DNA of 64,000 nt from Leptolyngbya sp. SIO1E4 (GCA_010672825.2 JAAHFU020000002.1:322001-386000), one strand, 5' to 3'. Shown: positions 9,448 to 18,911, counted from the first letter of the stretch. The notes: a model not told the origin generated them from the sequence alone. Translations and numbers: made by a program.

Positions 9448-9810
9448 CTATGCTTCGTGATACACGACTTCAATGTTATGACCATCGGGTCCAATAACGA
9501 AAGCGGCGTAGTACGTTCCACTATATTCCGGGCGTATGCCCGGCGCGCCATTGTCTTTTGCTCCGGCTTCGAGAGACGCACGATAAAAGTCATCAACCTG
9601 CTCGCGGTTTTGCGCAACGAATGCCAAATGAAGGTGTGCAGGTGTTTCCTCGACTCGACGGATACACAGTGACGACTTGCCATCAGAGCTAAGCTCAATC
9701 CCGAGCGGCCCCTCTGAAACGACCTCTATGCCGATTGGTTTCAAGGCTTTGAGAAAGAACGCTTTGCTAGCCTCATAGTCGCTGGTGCCAAAGACTACGT
9801 GATCAAACAC
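9448..9810 (-). CDS. VOC (glyoxalase/bleomycin-resistance) family protein
   Basis: 120 aa from GTG 9810, preceded by AGGAG at good spacing, which decides the start over a longer frame from 9933 that would run into the attC site. The two beta-alpha-beta-beta-beta modules of a VOC fold are visible: FDHVVFGTSDYEASKAFF at the start, HLHLAFVAQNREQVDDFY mid-way, and YYAAFVIGPDGHNIEVVYHE at the end, with possible metal ligands H3, H59 and E118. The substrate is unknown. It is a single-gene cassette between the sites at 9915 and 9351. Confidence 0.82.
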   Translation of the reverse strand: MFDHVVFGTSDYEASKAFFLKALKPIGIEVVSEGPLGIELSSDGKSSLCIRRVEETPAHLHLAFVAQNREQVDDFYRASLEAGAKDNGAPGIRPEYSGTYYAAFVIGPDGHNIEVVYHEA

Positions 9811-9914
9811 TTTTACTCCTAGAACGGGTGATAGCTGCAAGTTTAGGCGGCTGATCCACGCGCGTACGGTAGCTGGGTTCCTCTCCGATGGCTCTCGGCA
9901 AACGTGGTTAAGCC

Positions 9915-10000
9915 GCCTAACGGTGAAGCTCAACGGCGGTCAATGTTTTCGCGTCAATACCCAGATTTTGTAATCCGTCCGCTCCGGCGTAGTGTTAGGC
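9915..10000 (-). other. attC recombination site after the MDR gene
   Basis: Minus-strand reading: R'' GCCTAAC (10000-9994), arm GCGGACGG, spacer, arm GACCGCC, R' GTTAGGC (9921-9915). Both cores match the consensus exactly and the arms pair with unpaired bases. It lies 20 bp after the stop of the dehydrogenase at 10021. Confidence 0.85.
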
Positions 10001-10020
10001 AGCTAGAGAGAATTCGCGCC

Positions 10021-11001
10021 TTACGAGCTGTTATCATCAGGTCTCATAGTGATGATAACTTTTCCTTTGGCATGCCCTGCCCCAAGATATTGAAGGGCAT
10101 ATGATGTTGCTCTTAACGGATAACATCTATCAATCACGGGTACGACTTTGCCAGATTCAAGCAGCTCTCCAATAATAGACAGGTTCTTTTGCTTTACTTG
10201 CGCTATCCCCATAAATGAGAGTTGCTGACGTCCAATTTTCGATAGTATGGGTCCCACAAGCGCTGCCTGAATAATTTGAGCCAGTTTCCCTCCAGCTGAG
10301 ACATAGATGCCCGTGGGATTCAATACCCTACGATAATCAAAAATCGAGTGATAGCCATTGACAGCAAAAACCAAGTCATATTGCCGACCATTTGTTGTGA
10401 AATCTTCTTGCGTATAATCGATAACGTAGTCTGCACCAATTGAGCATGCGATATCCAGGTTTTGGGTGCTACAGACGGCCGTTACTATGGTCTCGAAGGA
10501 TTTGGCTATCTGCACAGCGAAAGTCCCTACGCCACCAGAGGCTCCATTGATGAGAACCTTTTGACCTGGCTGGATTCGACCTTTATCGTGAAGTCCTTGT
10601 AGCGCTGTCAGGGCCGCTACAGGGGTAGCAGCCGCAGATTCAAATGACACGTTGGCTGGTTTTCGTACCAACTCATGTTCATCAGCACACACATAGTCTG
10701 CAAATGAACCTTTGGCTATTCCGAAGACTTCATCCCCTGGCTGAAACTGGGTTACGCGATCGCCTACAGCTTCAACCCGACCAGCCACGTCTAATCCAAG
10801 TGAAGTCTCTTTGGGTTTAGAAAGTGTACCGTTTGTTAAACGGATCACCGGAGGACCTGTTAGATGATACCAATCCAAGATGTTGACAGATGCCGCATGA
10901 ACCTTGAGTAGAACTTGATTATCTCTGGGTAACGGTTTCTCGGTCTCTATGAGTTCAATGACATCTGGGGAACCATATTTTGTGTATACAATTTTTTTCA
11001 T
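10021..11001 (-). CDS. MDR-family NAD(P)H oxidoreductase (quinone-reductase-like)
   Basis: 326 aa. GroES-like N-terminal domain, LGLDVAGRVEAVGDRV near residue 70, and a nucleotide-binding motif GASGGVGTFAVQIAK near 155, as in zeta-crystallin/quinone oxidoreductases that lack catalytic zinc. It would reduce enones, quinones or aldehydes with NADPH; the substrate is unknown. Its ATG directly abuts the stop of the DUF4386 gene, so the two form one unit, likely under the LuxR-type protein encoded upstream. Confidence 0.88.
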   Translation of the reverse strand: MKKIVYTKYGSPDVIELIETEKPLPRDNQVLLKVHAASVNILDWYHLTGPPVIRLTNGTLSKPKETSLGLDVAGRVEAVGDRVTQFQPGDEVFGIAKGSFADYVCADEHELVRKPANVSFESAAATPVAALTALQGLHDKGRIQPGQKVLINGASGGVGTFAVQIAKSFETIVTAVCSTQNLDIACSIGADYVIDYTQEDFTTNGRQYDLVFAVNGYHSIFDYRRVLNPTGIYVSAGGKLAQIIQAALVGPILSKIGRQQLSFMGIAQVKQKNLSIIGELLESGKVVPVIDRCYPLRATSYALQYLGAGHAKGKVIITMRPDDNSS

Positions 11002-11700
11002 TTAGATGACCTTCTGTTCAAGATTTACACCTTTGATCAACAACGATAAACAGAGTGTTGCTTCCCCAAAAAAACATGGAATAAAGATGTAAGGGAGCAA
11101 ACCAACAGCGAATTCAGGGACTAGAAAGTTGGCGAAACTATTAATCAGGTAACACGCTCCCCCTATCGCCAAAAGCAGACCTATTATTCGAGGAAGGACA
11201 CCTAATCTGAAAATCAAATAACCAGCCAGAAGGCAATAGCAGCCAAAAAATGCAAGACTGAGATTAAACCCAATCTCATGTAGCAAGAAGTGCATATAAG
11301 CCGTAGTCTGAAGCTGCTCTACGGTCATTATGGCAGCACTCTGTAAAAGGATTAGAGGAACAAATTTATTGAGTAAACTGACACCTTCAATAGTCGCTGA
11401 TACCAATATAAAAAGCATTACCAGTCGGGCGAGACTCTTGTTTGCAAATTCGAACAGGTCGTAAAAGATGGCTGCTAGAGGGATATTACAAAGAACTACG
11501 ATGATATGAACTCCGAGTCCGAATCTATAGAGCGATTCGTTTGTCAGGATGTTATTTACCGTAGCTGCTGCATCACCATGTACGACAATCGTGGAAGGAA
11601 CATAGCCCGCACCGAAGAGTCCTCCAATGATAATAATTAAGTATAAGACGCCACCCATTCTCGCTTTGAATGGCAACGAAGTTTCAATCTGTTCTTTCAT
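11002..11700 (-). CDS. DUF4386-type integral membrane protein
   Basis: 232 aa from ATG 11700 (MKEQIETSLPFKARMGG), with about six hydrophobic segments: LYLIIIIGGLFGAGYV, IIVVLCNIPLAAIFYDL, LVMLFILVSATIEGV, FNLSLAFFGCYCLLAGYLIF, IIGLLLAIGGACYLI and the C-terminal FIPCFFGEATLCLSLLI. Topology matches the DUF4386 family, of unknown function. An upstream ATG at 11736 is possible. It sits between a MalT-like regulator and an MDR enzyme inside one large cassette. Confidence 0.78.
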   Translation of the reverse strand: MKEQIETSLPFKARMGGVLYLIIIIGGLFGAGYVPSTIVVHGDAAATVNNILTNESLYRFGLGVHIIVVLCNIPLAAIFYDLFEFANKSLARLVMLFILVSATIEGVSLLNKFVPLILLQSAAIMTVEQLQTTAYMHFLLHEIGFNLSLAFFGCYCLLAGYLIFRLGVLPRIIGLLLAIGGACYLINSFANFLVPEFAVGLLPYIFIPCFFGEATLCLSLLIKGVNLEQKVI

Positions 11701-11841
11701 TACTCCATTCCTGTTGTGAGTGTTTATCACCGACACAAGAAGCTTACGGGCAAGACGATATGAGGGTCATACCACTCAGGTATTATTCAAGGAGTAATTA
11801 CCCATCGCTAAAGGGGAGTTAGGTGATGGGAAAGCTGATGA

Positions 11842-14601
11842 TTACGTTGAGGACAAAATACCCAAAACACGGGCTTTCGCGACGGCATCTGCCCGGTGAT
11901 GGGCACTAAGTTTGCCGTAAATATTTCGAGTATGCACTTTCACTGTATTCACCGAAAGGAAGAGTGTCGTTGCAATTTCCTGATTGGTTCGACCCTCTGC
12001 TATTAGATGGAGTACTTCGATTTCTCGCTTGCTCAATGGTTCGAGCAACCCGGCTGCTTGAGATTGCGTTTTTAATGATTTTTTTGGCTCTAATTCGTTA
12101 AAGGGAAACGCTGTTAACACGCGCTGTACATAATTAGGTGTTATTTCGCGAGCAAGGGCCTCATAGAGTAAACGCGCCATGGGCTGGCCTTCATTTACAA
12201 AGATACGGAGGTAACCCTCAGTTTCTGCTCGTGTGAGGGCGCGTTCCAAAAACTGGAGGGCAGCAGAAATATTGCCTTGTGCTTCATTGATGATTGCTTG
12301 CAAAATGAGGATTTCAATTATGCTGCCTGACCTGCCACCTGCTTCTGCTGCTGAAAAGAGTTGTGCCAGAAGTTTTATTGCTTTTTGAAAGGTCTCGTCT
12401 GTTTGGTCACGTCTATACTGAACGATGAGTACCCTAGCGAATGTGATGTACTCGAATTCTTGCAAATAGTTGAGTTTATCATCAATAGACAGGCCTTGCT
12501 CACGCACCCAACTAAGGGCTTCTGCCAGCCTGACTTGTCGGAGCCATACCCGCGTTTTCAAGGCGGCTACAGGGCAAAGATTGGGAACAGGACTTCTACG
12601 GTAGAGTTGTCCCGCTTCTTCGAGTAACTTGAGGGCATCATCCAGTTCTCCCTGCTCGACCTTTAATTGAGCCTGAAAAAGATACAAGCCATAGGGCCAT
12701 TCCGGTAATGCTGCTCGTTTGTCGAGTGTCTCGCATTTCTGCAGGTGCTGTTTAGCAGCTTCCTCGTTGCCTTGTTCATGATAAAGCTTGCTCAACCCGA
12801 GATGTAAGTCGGTTGTGCCCGGCAATACTGGCTCGCCTTGTGCTGTTGCAAAGAGTAAGGTCTCTTTATAGAGATTGACTGCGTCAAAAAGACGACCCTG
12901 GGCAATCTTAATACCAGCCAGTGTATAGGCCCCACTGATTGCAAAAAGGAGATGTCCTGTCGTCCGCAAGCGTGCGATCGCATCCGACATATACTGAACG
13001 GCCATCTCCAAATCCCCATTCCTCCAATAAGCCAGACCTAGCAGAGAGCTTGCGAGGCCAGCGATATAATGGTTTGTCTCAGATAGGAGGTTGAGTGTTT
13101 GCCGGGCATGTTTGATAGTACTAGCATTATCGCTGAGTGCCTGAGCGTGAAAAGCCCAAGCAACGCCTAATAATCCTTGTTGCGAACGGAATATTTTCTC
13201 ATCCTGACTGCTTGGCGAAGCCTCCAGAGAATCACTTGTCAGTTCCAATAAACGATCGGCATCCTTCAGTCGGTTCTCTGCAGCCTGCAACTGACCTGAG
13301 AAAAGCAACTCCCAGGCAAGGCCAATACTGAGTGTAGTCCGGGTTCGGACTAACTCGTCTGGCAGTGTCTGTACCCATTCTATCCAGGTTGCATTCTGAT
13401 AATAAGATCCACTATTAGCTGACCATTCCAGTTCAATTAGATCTGCCGCACGCTCGAAATGTCTCGCAGCGAGGGCGTGGTGGATCGCATTGGGCCGAAA
13501 ATTATTCTGCTCGTACCATGCACATGCTCTTAGATGTAGCTCAGCTACACGATCGGGTTGCCCCTGAGTTAAGCGTACTTGCAGAGCATCTGTAAAAAGA
13601 TGATGGTAGCGATACCACTCGCGTTTGTCATCGAGCGGAACCAGCAGCAAATTTGTGCGTTCTAGATGCTCTAAGATTTCTTGGCCTGGGGTAGAAGCTT
13701 GGGGCAAAACAGCATCACAAAGAGAGCCACATAGGCGATCAAGAATGGACGTGGATAATAGGAAGTTCTGGATACTTTTGGGCTGTTGTTCTAGAACTTC
13801 TTCAACCAGATAATCCAGCACAAAATAATGACTACCGGAGAAAGACTTGATAAAGGTGGCCGTGTCTTGGTGTCTTTGTAAGGATATTGCTGCCAATTGC
13901 AGTCCGGTAATCCAACCTTCAGTGCGATTTTCAAGTGCGATAATCTCTTCTACTGAGAGATTGAGATTCATCACCTGGTTCAGAAATTCAGCCGTTTCGA
14001 CTTGGGTAAAGCGCAAATCGGGGGCACGCAGTTCGGTCAACTGACCCCGTGCGCGCAGCCGTGCTAGGGGCAGCGGTGGGTCTTCGCGGGTGGCAATAAC
14101 AAGGTGCATAGAAGGTGGCGGCAGGTGCTGGACCAAAAACTCCAGTGCCTGATCCACTGGTTCGGATTCAATGCGGTGGTAGTCATCAAGGACGAGGATG
14201 ACGTTTTCGGAAACGGCCGTAATTTCATTGATCAATGTCGTTAGAAGCGAATTGAGTGGGGGCGGTTGGGGTGATTTTAATGCGCTTAAAACCCCCTCAC
14301 CGAGTTGAGTTTCCCCCTCAACCTTGCTTAAGGTGAGCGTTTGCAAGGCAGACACAACGTAAACCAGAAAGCGAGTTGGATCATTATGCTCCTCATCTAG
14401 TGACAGCCATGCCACCGGCTGTTCACAGACGGCAATCCATTCGCTGAGTAAAGTTGTTTTGCCAAAACCAGCAGCAGCAGAAATGAGGGTTAGCTTGCGG
14501 TGTAACCTTGCATTTAGCCGTTCAATAAGGCGCGGACGCACCACAGCGTTGGGTCGTGGTGGAGGGACATACAGTTTGCTGGTTAAGATTGGCCTGTACA
14601 T
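11842..14601 (-). CDS. MalT-like LuxR-family ATP-dependent transcription activator
   Basis: 919 aa. N-terminal STAND NTPase with Walker A AAGFGKTTLLSEW near residue 45 and Walker B NVILVLDDYH near 140, then a winged-helix/linker region (LLSTSILDRLC near 290), a long helical-repeat sensor, and a C-terminal LuxR helix-turn-helix LSKREIEVLHLIAEGRTNQEIA with VNTVKVHTRNIYGKL. MalT proteins oligomerise on ligand plus ATP and activate nearby genes, so DUF4386 and MDR are the likely targets. The inducer is unknown. It belongs to a cassette bounded by complementary cores at 14799 (GTTAGGC) and 10000 (GCCTAAC). Confidence 0.9.
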   Translation of the reverse strand: MYRPILTSKLYVPPPRPNAVVRPRLIERLNARLHRKLTLISAAAGFGKTTLLSEWIAVCEQPVAWLSLDEEHNDPTRFLVYVVSALQTLTLSKVEGETQLGEGVLSALKSPQPPPLNSLLTTLINEITAVSENVILVLDDYHRIESEPVDQALEFLVQHLPPPSMHLVIATREDPPLPLARLRARGQLTELRAPDLRFTQVETAEFLNQVMNLNLSVEEIIALENRTEGWITGLQLAAISLQRHQDTATFIKSFSGSHYFVLDYLVEEVLEQQPKSIQNFLLSTSILDRLCGSLCDAVLPQASTPGQEILEHLERTNLLLVPLDDKREWYRYHHLFTDALQVRLTQGQPDRVAELHLRACAWYEQNNFRPNAIHHALAARHFERAADLIELEWSANSGSYYQNATWIEWVQTLPDELVRTRTTLSIGLAWELLFSGQLQAAENRLKDADRLLELTSDSLEASPSSQDEKIFRSQQGLLGVAWAFHAQALSDNASTIKHARQTLNLLSETNHYIAGLASSLLGLAYWRNGDLEMAVQYMSDAIARLRTTGHLLFAISGAYTLAGIKIAQGRLFDAVNLYKETLLFATAQGEPVLPGTTDLHLGLSKLYHEQGNEEAAKQHLQKCETLDKRAALPEWPYGLYLFQAQLKVEQGELDDALKLLEEAGQLYRRSPVPNLCPVAALKTRVWLRQVRLAEALSWVREQGLSIDDKLNYLQEFEYITFARVLIVQYRRDQTDETFQKAIKLLAQLFSAAEAGGRSGSIIEILILQAIINEAQGNISAALQFLERALTRAETEGYLRIFVNEGQPMARLLYEALAREITPNYVQRVLTAFPFNELEPKKSLKTQSQAAGLLEPLSKREIEVLHLIAEGRTNQEIATTLFLSVNTVKVHTRNIYGKLSAHHRADAVAKARVLGILSST

Positions 14602-14798
14602 TCCTTAAATCATAAAACACTTAAAACAGCTTCCAGCTTTGCTTCATTTTGGAGGCTTGGGATTATCCCACTGAAGTAGTCAGCAAAATCAAAATTAAGT
14701 GCTTCAATAAAAATTTCAGATAATCATATTCATGTTAGCTGCAAGACTTTTCTCGTCATTGCTATGTCAAAAAGAGTGTATAGCTTAGGGGAAAGTCT

Positions 14799-14881
14799 GC
14801 CTAACGCTCCCAATCACCTGCCGCAGATAGCCTTTAACTCTAACCAAGAACCTTTTGACGGTCAGGTGCATAGGGTTATGC
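14799..14881 (-). other. attC recombination site after MntA-HepT
   Basis: Minus strand: R'' GCATAAC (14881-14875) and R' GTTAGGC (14805-14799), with arms CACCTGACCG and GCGGCAGGTGA. R'' is the exact complement of the cassette's first core GTTATGC at 15699-15693, as expected if both derive from one circular cassette. The rest of the 14602-14925 gap shows no gene. Confidence 0.82.
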
Positions 14882-14925
14882 TGTCGTTGCTTCTGCAATT
14901 ACACATGCTCCTCTACACATGCTTC

Positions 14926-15264
14926 TCAAGAGTTGATCAATTGGCGAAGCGAGGCTTCTAATGAAACAAGATCTTCCTGAATCGTTTGCCAGATGATAGA
15001 CAAATTCACTTGAAAATACTCGTGAATCACTATATTTCGCATTCCACGCACATCATCCCAGGGAATTTCAGGATGTGCAGACTCCAATTCTGGTGGAATG
15101 CCACGAACAGCTTCACCAATAATTGCAATGTCATACAAAACTGCCCTGATTGTCTTTTGGTCGCCTTGAAACTCATCAAACGTGATGCCGTTGGTGAACT
15201 CTCGGATTTCTGCAATCGCGGCTAGCACGTCTCTTACTCTATTTTGCCAATCTCTAGAAGGCAC
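14926..15264 (-). CDS. HepT-like HEPN ribonuclease toxin (DUF86)
   Basis: 112 aa from GTG 15264, overlapping mntA by 11 nt. The HEPN catalytic motif R-x4-H-x-Y is visible as RNIVIHEYF near residue 82. HepT cleaves RNA and is neutralised when the partner MntA adds AMP to its active-site tyrosine. A frame with an ATG at 15330 also exists but lies entirely within mntA. The gene ends 45 bp before its attC site. Confidence 0.85.
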   Translation of the reverse strand: MPSRDWQNRVRDVLAAIAEIREFTNGITFDEFQGDQKTIRAVLYDIAIIGEAVRGIPPELESAHPEIPWDDVRGMRNIVIHEYFQVNLSIIWQTIQEDLVSLEASLRQLINS

Positions 15265-15628
15265 GAATCGCCTCTCGGAAAACGGGTTCGCGGAGATGAG
15301 GTTTGAGAGAGTCGGGCGTACCCAAATCAACCGAACTCTCTAAAATCTCCTCCAGATAGCGTTTCAGTCGTACAAAGGTAAACAACCCAACCGGACGATC
15401 AAACTCTACTAACAGATCGACATCGCTGTCTGTTCGTGCCTCATCCCGTGCCACCGAACCAAAGAGTATCAAAGACTTTACGCCAAAATCCTTCAGGGTG
15501 TTCTGATGATTTGCCAGTAATGTAAGGGCTTCCTGCTTTTGCAATCCCCAACCTGCAGTAAAAAGAAAATCTACTGAAAATTGTAGCTCACTGATTACCT
15601 CCCAATTACGCCTCAACCCAAGATTCAT
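15254..15628 (-). CDS. MntA-like minimal nucleotidyltransferase antitoxin
   Basis: About 124 aa from ATG 15628. The nucleotidyltransferase signature GSVARDEARTDSDVDLLVEF (G-S-x10-D-x-D) is intact and should catalyse AMPylation of HepT. The start is uncertain: a TTG at 15544 would give the more usual short form, while an ATG at 15724 lies inside the attI-like module and is unlikely. First cassette after that module. Confidence 0.83.
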   Translation of the reverse strand: MNLGLRRNWEVISELQFSVDFLFTAGWGLQKQEALTLLANHQNTLKDFGVKSLILFGSVARDEARTDSDVDLLVEFDRPVGLFTFVRLKRYLEEILESSVDLGTPDSLKPHLREPVFREAIRAF

Positions 15629-15692
15629 GCCTACTTGGGCATCGCGCTCTACAGATGACTTTCTGCTTGCACCCCACCGATAACTTGAGGTG

Positions 15693-15768
15693 GCATAACT
15701 ATTTGTTAGAGAGAAACTTTCCACCTAGAGATCCCTATACGGGTAAATAGGCGGAAATATTTCAGCGA
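15693..15768 (-). other. attI-like module heading the MntA-HepT array
   Basis: On the minus strand one repeat unit with a CCCGTATAGGG palindrome leads into TCTCTCTAACAAATA and then the core GTTATGC (15699-15693). Homology with the modules at 49298 and 32410 stops at this core. This position is where the first cassette begins. Confidence 0.55.
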
Positions 15769-15771
15769 ACC

Positions 15772-15815
15772 AAGGCACTCTTCACTATGCAGAACAGTTC
15801 TGGCGGCAGGTAAAA
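15772..15815 (-). pseudogene. Tiny cobW remnant
   Basis: The segment reading TGCAGAACAGTTCTGGCGGC and about 20 more bases aligns with the cobW gene near 52314-52345 (TGCGAAACAGTTCCGGCGGC). It is too short to be a gene but marks a past cobW copy next to the attI-like module. Confidence 0.5.
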
Positions 15816-15873
15816 GTCGAGGAGCCCACCCTCTGAGAAAGCACCCATATTCTCTATCGCATGATAAATTGAG

Positions 15874-15886
15874 AATGATAATCATT
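15874..15886. promoter_or_regulatory. Zur box upstream of thrS
   Basis: AATGATAATCATT, 17 bp before the thrS ATG. Close enough to overlap the transcription or translation start region, compatible with strong repression. Confidence 0.87.
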
Positions 15887-15903
15887 CTGATTTTTAGTTT
15901 GTC

Positions 15904-17781
15904 ATGGTTAGTCAAGTCTCCCGTCCGCAGTCTGCCACAGCCAGCTCAACGGCTAGGGATTTGGAACAGCTAGCGAGGCTTCGCCATACCTGTGCTCACG
16001 TGTTAGCCATGGCCGTGCAAACCCTGTTCCCAGAAGCCAAAGTCACCATTGGCCCCTGCACCGATACGGGCTTTTACTACGACTTTGACCGAGCAGCCCC
16101 ATTTACGCCTGAAGATCTGCAGCGCATCGAAGTCGAAATGCGGCGCATCATTCGGGCTAATCTGCCGATCATTCGCGAAACCGTGGAACGGGACAACATC
16201 CGGGCAGAAATTGAGCAACTGAATGAACCCTATAAGCTGGAGATTCTCGACAGCATTCCCGCCGATGAGCCCATTACCCGCTACTACATCGGTTGTCCCG
16301 ACCCGCTGCCAGCTACCGCAGAACCGTCTCTGTTCAATCAGCCACCCGCCACCACCCCTAACTCCGATGCTGCGACTCGCTGCTGGTGGGATTTGTGCGC
16401 CGGTCCTCATCTGAACCGAACTGGCGACCTGCACCCTCAAGCCTTGGCGCTAGAAAGTGTGGCTGGAGCCTACTGGCGAGGCGACGAAAGCCAACCACAG
16501 CTCCAGCGCATCTACGGCACCGCCTGGGAAACCCCGGAGCAACTGCAGGCTTACCTGACGCAGAAAGAGGAAGCCAAACGCCGCGACCATCGCAAATTGG
16601 GGCAGGCGTTGGATCTGTTCAGCATTCAAGAGGCCGCTGGGGGTGGGCTGGTGTTCTGGCATCCCAAGGGAGCCCGCATGCGCCTGTTGATCGAAGACTA
16701 CTGGCGTCAGGCCCACCTGCAGGGGGGATATGAGCTGCTCTACACCCCCCACATTGCCAATCGCGCTCTCTGGCAAACATCAGGACACCTCGACTTTTAC
16801 CAAGAGAATATGTTTGAGCAGATGGCGGTGGAAGCGCAAGCGTATCAGCTCAAACCCATGAACTGTCCCTTCCATGTGCTGACCTATCAGCATCGGCTCC
16901 ATTCGCACCGGGAACTGCCGATTCGCTGGGCCGAGCTGGGCACGGTCTATCGCTATGAGCGATCAGGGGTACTCCACGGGCTGATGCGCGTCCGCGGCTT
17001 TACCCAGGATGATGCTCATATTTTCTGCTTGCCGGATCAGGTGGCAGAGGAGATTTTGGGGGTGCTGAACCTGACGGAACAGATTCTGTCGGACTTTGGC
17101 TTTACCGACTATGAGGTGAATCTTTCGACTCGCCCAGCGAAATCGGTGGGTAGTGACGCCATTTGGGAGCTGGCGACCTTGGCTTTGCAGAAAGCGCTCG
17201 ATATCAAAGAGTGGGCGTATGTGATTGATGAGGGGGGTGGTGCTTTCTATGGTCCCAAAATCGATATTAAGATTCAGGATGCCATCGGTCGCCTGTGGCA
17301 ATGTTCTACCATCCAGGTAGACTTTAACCTGCCGGAGCGGTTTGATCTGCACTACGTTGCGGCGGATAGCTCCCGGCAGCGTCCGATTATGATTCACCGG
17401 GCCATTTTTGGCTCCCTGGAGCGATTCTTCGGCATCCTAGTGGAAAACTATGCGGGTGATTTCCCGCTGTGGCTGGCTCCGGTACAGCTACGACTGCTGC
17501 CCGTGAGTGATGGCCAGCGGGACTATGCGAATCAGATGGCCCAGGCGCTGCAACAACAAGACTTGCGAGTGGAGGTGGATGCCAGCGGCGATCGCTTGGG
17601 TAAGCAAATTCGCACCGCCGAGCTGGAGAAAATTCCGGTTGTTGCGGTGATTGGCCCGCGAGAAGTAGACTCGCAGACGTTGAGTATTCGCACCCGTCAG
17701 AGTGGTGATTTGGGGGCGCTGACGGTGCCAGAGGTCGTCGAGAAATTGAAAGGGGCGATCGCTCAAAAGACTCTCTGTTAG
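15904..17781 (+). CDS. thrS: Threonyl-tRNA synthetase paralogue lacking the TGS domain
   Basis: 625 aa; charges tRNA-Thr. The protein begins almost directly with the editing domain (RHTCAHVLAMAV at about 26-37; CAGPHLNRTGDL near 170), so the N-terminal TGS domain is missing. Class II core motifs are present (LGTVYRYERSGVLHGLMRVRGF). The catalytic-zinc ligands appear retained: Cys in MNCPFH, His in VLHGLM, His in MIHRAIFG, so it is not an obvious zinc-free enzyme. The Zur box fits the known pattern of zinc-stress ThrRS copies in cyanobacteria. First gene of a plus-strand cluster to 20385. Confidence 0.95.
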   Translation: MVSQVSRPQSATASSTARDLEQLARLRHTCAHVLAMAVQTLFPEAKVTIGPCTDTGFYYDFDRAAPFTPEDLQRIEVEMRRIIRANLPIIRETVERDNIRAEIEQLNEPYKLEILDSIPADEPITRYYIGCPDPLPATAEPSLFNQPPATTPNSDAATRCWWDLCAGPHLNRTGDLHPQALALESVAGAYWRGDESQPQLQRIYGTAWETPEQLQAYLTQKEEAKRRDHRKLGQALDLFSIQEAAGGGLVFWHPKGARMRLLIEDYWRQAHLQGGYELLYTPHIANRALWQTSGHLDFYQENMFEQMAVEAQAYQLKPMNCPFHVLTYQHRLHSHRELPIRWAELGTVYRYERSGVLHGLMRVRGFTQDDAHIFCLPDQVAEEILGVLNLTEQILSDFGFTDYEVNLSTRPAKSVGSDAIWELATLALQKALDIKEWAYVIDEGGGAFYGPKIDIKIQDAIGRLWQCSTIQVDFNLPERFDLHYVAADSSRQRPIMIHRAIFGSLERFFGILVENYAGDFPLWLAPVQLRLLPVSDGQRDYANQMAQALQQQDLRVEVDASGDRLGKQIRTAELEKIPVVAVIGPREVDSQTLSIRTRQSGDLGALTVPEVVEKLKGAIAQKTLC

Positions 17782-17860
17782 TCGTTATTTCCGGTTTCTA
17801 AAAAGTCAAAGTGAACGGGTGAGGTTTCACAAAGCTGTTCAAGCAATGAGGTAAACGTCC

Positions 17861-18049
17861 ATGCCTACCGTCCAGCACTACGCAACCAATTATCTGGAAA
17901 ACGTCAAGGTGACGCTGATTTCTCCGAGCCAAACGCTAGCGTCATCAGCGGTGGAATATTGCATTGCCAGCGGATACGTCAAAATCATGCCCGCTGATGG
18001 TCGCACACTGATTACCCACATCAGCAACGTCGTCATTGAAGTGATCTGA
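17861..18049 (+). CDS. Small 62-aa orphan
   Basis: Family not recognised. ATG 17861 has GAGG 9-10 nt upstream. The product opens MPTVQHYATNYLENVKVTLI and ends in a valine/isoleucine strand, consistent with a small beta-rich protein; one cysteine, no metal motif. It lies 79 bp after thrS and 1 bp before the FGE-like gene, so co-transcription is likely. Moderate doubt because of its size. Confidence 0.5.
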   Translation: MPTVQHYATNYLENVKVTLISPSQTLASSAVEYCIASGYVKIMPADGRTLITHISNVVIEVI

Positions 18050-18050
18050 T

Positions 18051-18911
18051 GTGACAAGTGTAATGTCTTTTGAGTTTGAGACAGTTTATCTCAACGGATT
18101 GGGTCAAGTCAGTGAATCTTCTCGCCATACTGGAAGCTGTTTCACGGAAGAACTGGCACGTGGAGTCAATATAGAGTTGATTTGGATTCCAGGCGGATCG
18201 TTTTTAATGGGTGCCGCTTCTGATGAAATAGGGCATTCCTCAGATGAGATACCTCAACATCCTGTGACAGTTAACGCTTTTTGGATGGGTAAGTTTTTGG
18301 TGACACAGGCTCAGTGGAGCGCGATCGCTGATCTTCCTTTAATTCGTGATGAACTAGAGCTAATTCCCGCCTGCTACCGGGGGGCTGATCACCCAGTTGA
18401 GCAAGTCTCCTGGTTTGAAGCGATCGAGTTTTGTGAAAGACTAGCAACCAAAACAGGTCGCTCTTATCGATTGCCCAGCGAAGCAGAATGGGAATATGCC
18501 TGTCGTGCTGAAACGTCTACCCCATTTTATTTTGGAGATGTCCTCACTCGATCGGTGGCGAATTACAACAGTCAAGCCAGAATCAGTAAAACCCAGAAAC
18601 GCGGAAAGCAGACAACCCCCGTCGGCAGCTTTGGGATTGCCAATGCGTTTGGTTTGTACGATATGCACGGCAATGTTTACGAATGGTGTGCAGATCATTG
18701 GCATGTTAACTATTATGGCGCTCCAACCGATGGTACAGCCTGGATTTGGGATGGGGATTCAACTCGACGAGTCATTCGTGGCGGCTCCTGGAATGATTTT
18801 GCGGCAAACTGCCGGTCAGCGTTTCGTGCTCCGGATGATGCAGAAGATGGGCATGATGATTTGGGATTTCGAGTTGTTTGTCAAGATGTCGGCATTCTGG
18901 AGCGACATTGA
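18051..18911 (+). CDS. Formylglycine-generating-enzyme (SUMF1/EgtB-fold) protein
   Basis: 286 aa with the FGE-sulfatase domain throughout: IWIPGGSFLMGAASDE near residue 45, QHPVTVNAFWMGKFLVTQAQW near 70, RLPSEAEWEYACRA near 145, NAFGLYDMHGNVYEWCADHW near 200, RVIRGGSWNDFAANCRSAFR near 245. These are calcium-binding C-lectin-like folds; members include enzymes and non-catalytic effectors. The catalytic copper Cys pair of true FGE is not evident, so the activity is unassigned. An in-frame ATG at 18063 is an alternative start. Confidence 0.85.
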   Translation: MTSVMSFEFETVYLNGLGQVSESSRHTGSCFTEELARGVNIELIWIPGGSFLMGAASDEIGHSSDEIPQHPVTVNAFWMGKFLVTQAQWSAIADLPLIRDELELIPACYRGADHPVEQVSWFEAIEFCERLATKTGRSYRLPSEAEWEYACRAETSTPFYFGDVLTRSVANYNSQARISKTQKRGKQTTPVGSFGIANAFGLYDMHGNVYEWCADHWHVNYYGAPTDGTAWIWDGDSTRRVIRGGSWNDFAANCRSAFRAPDDAEDGHDDLGFRVVCQDVGILERH

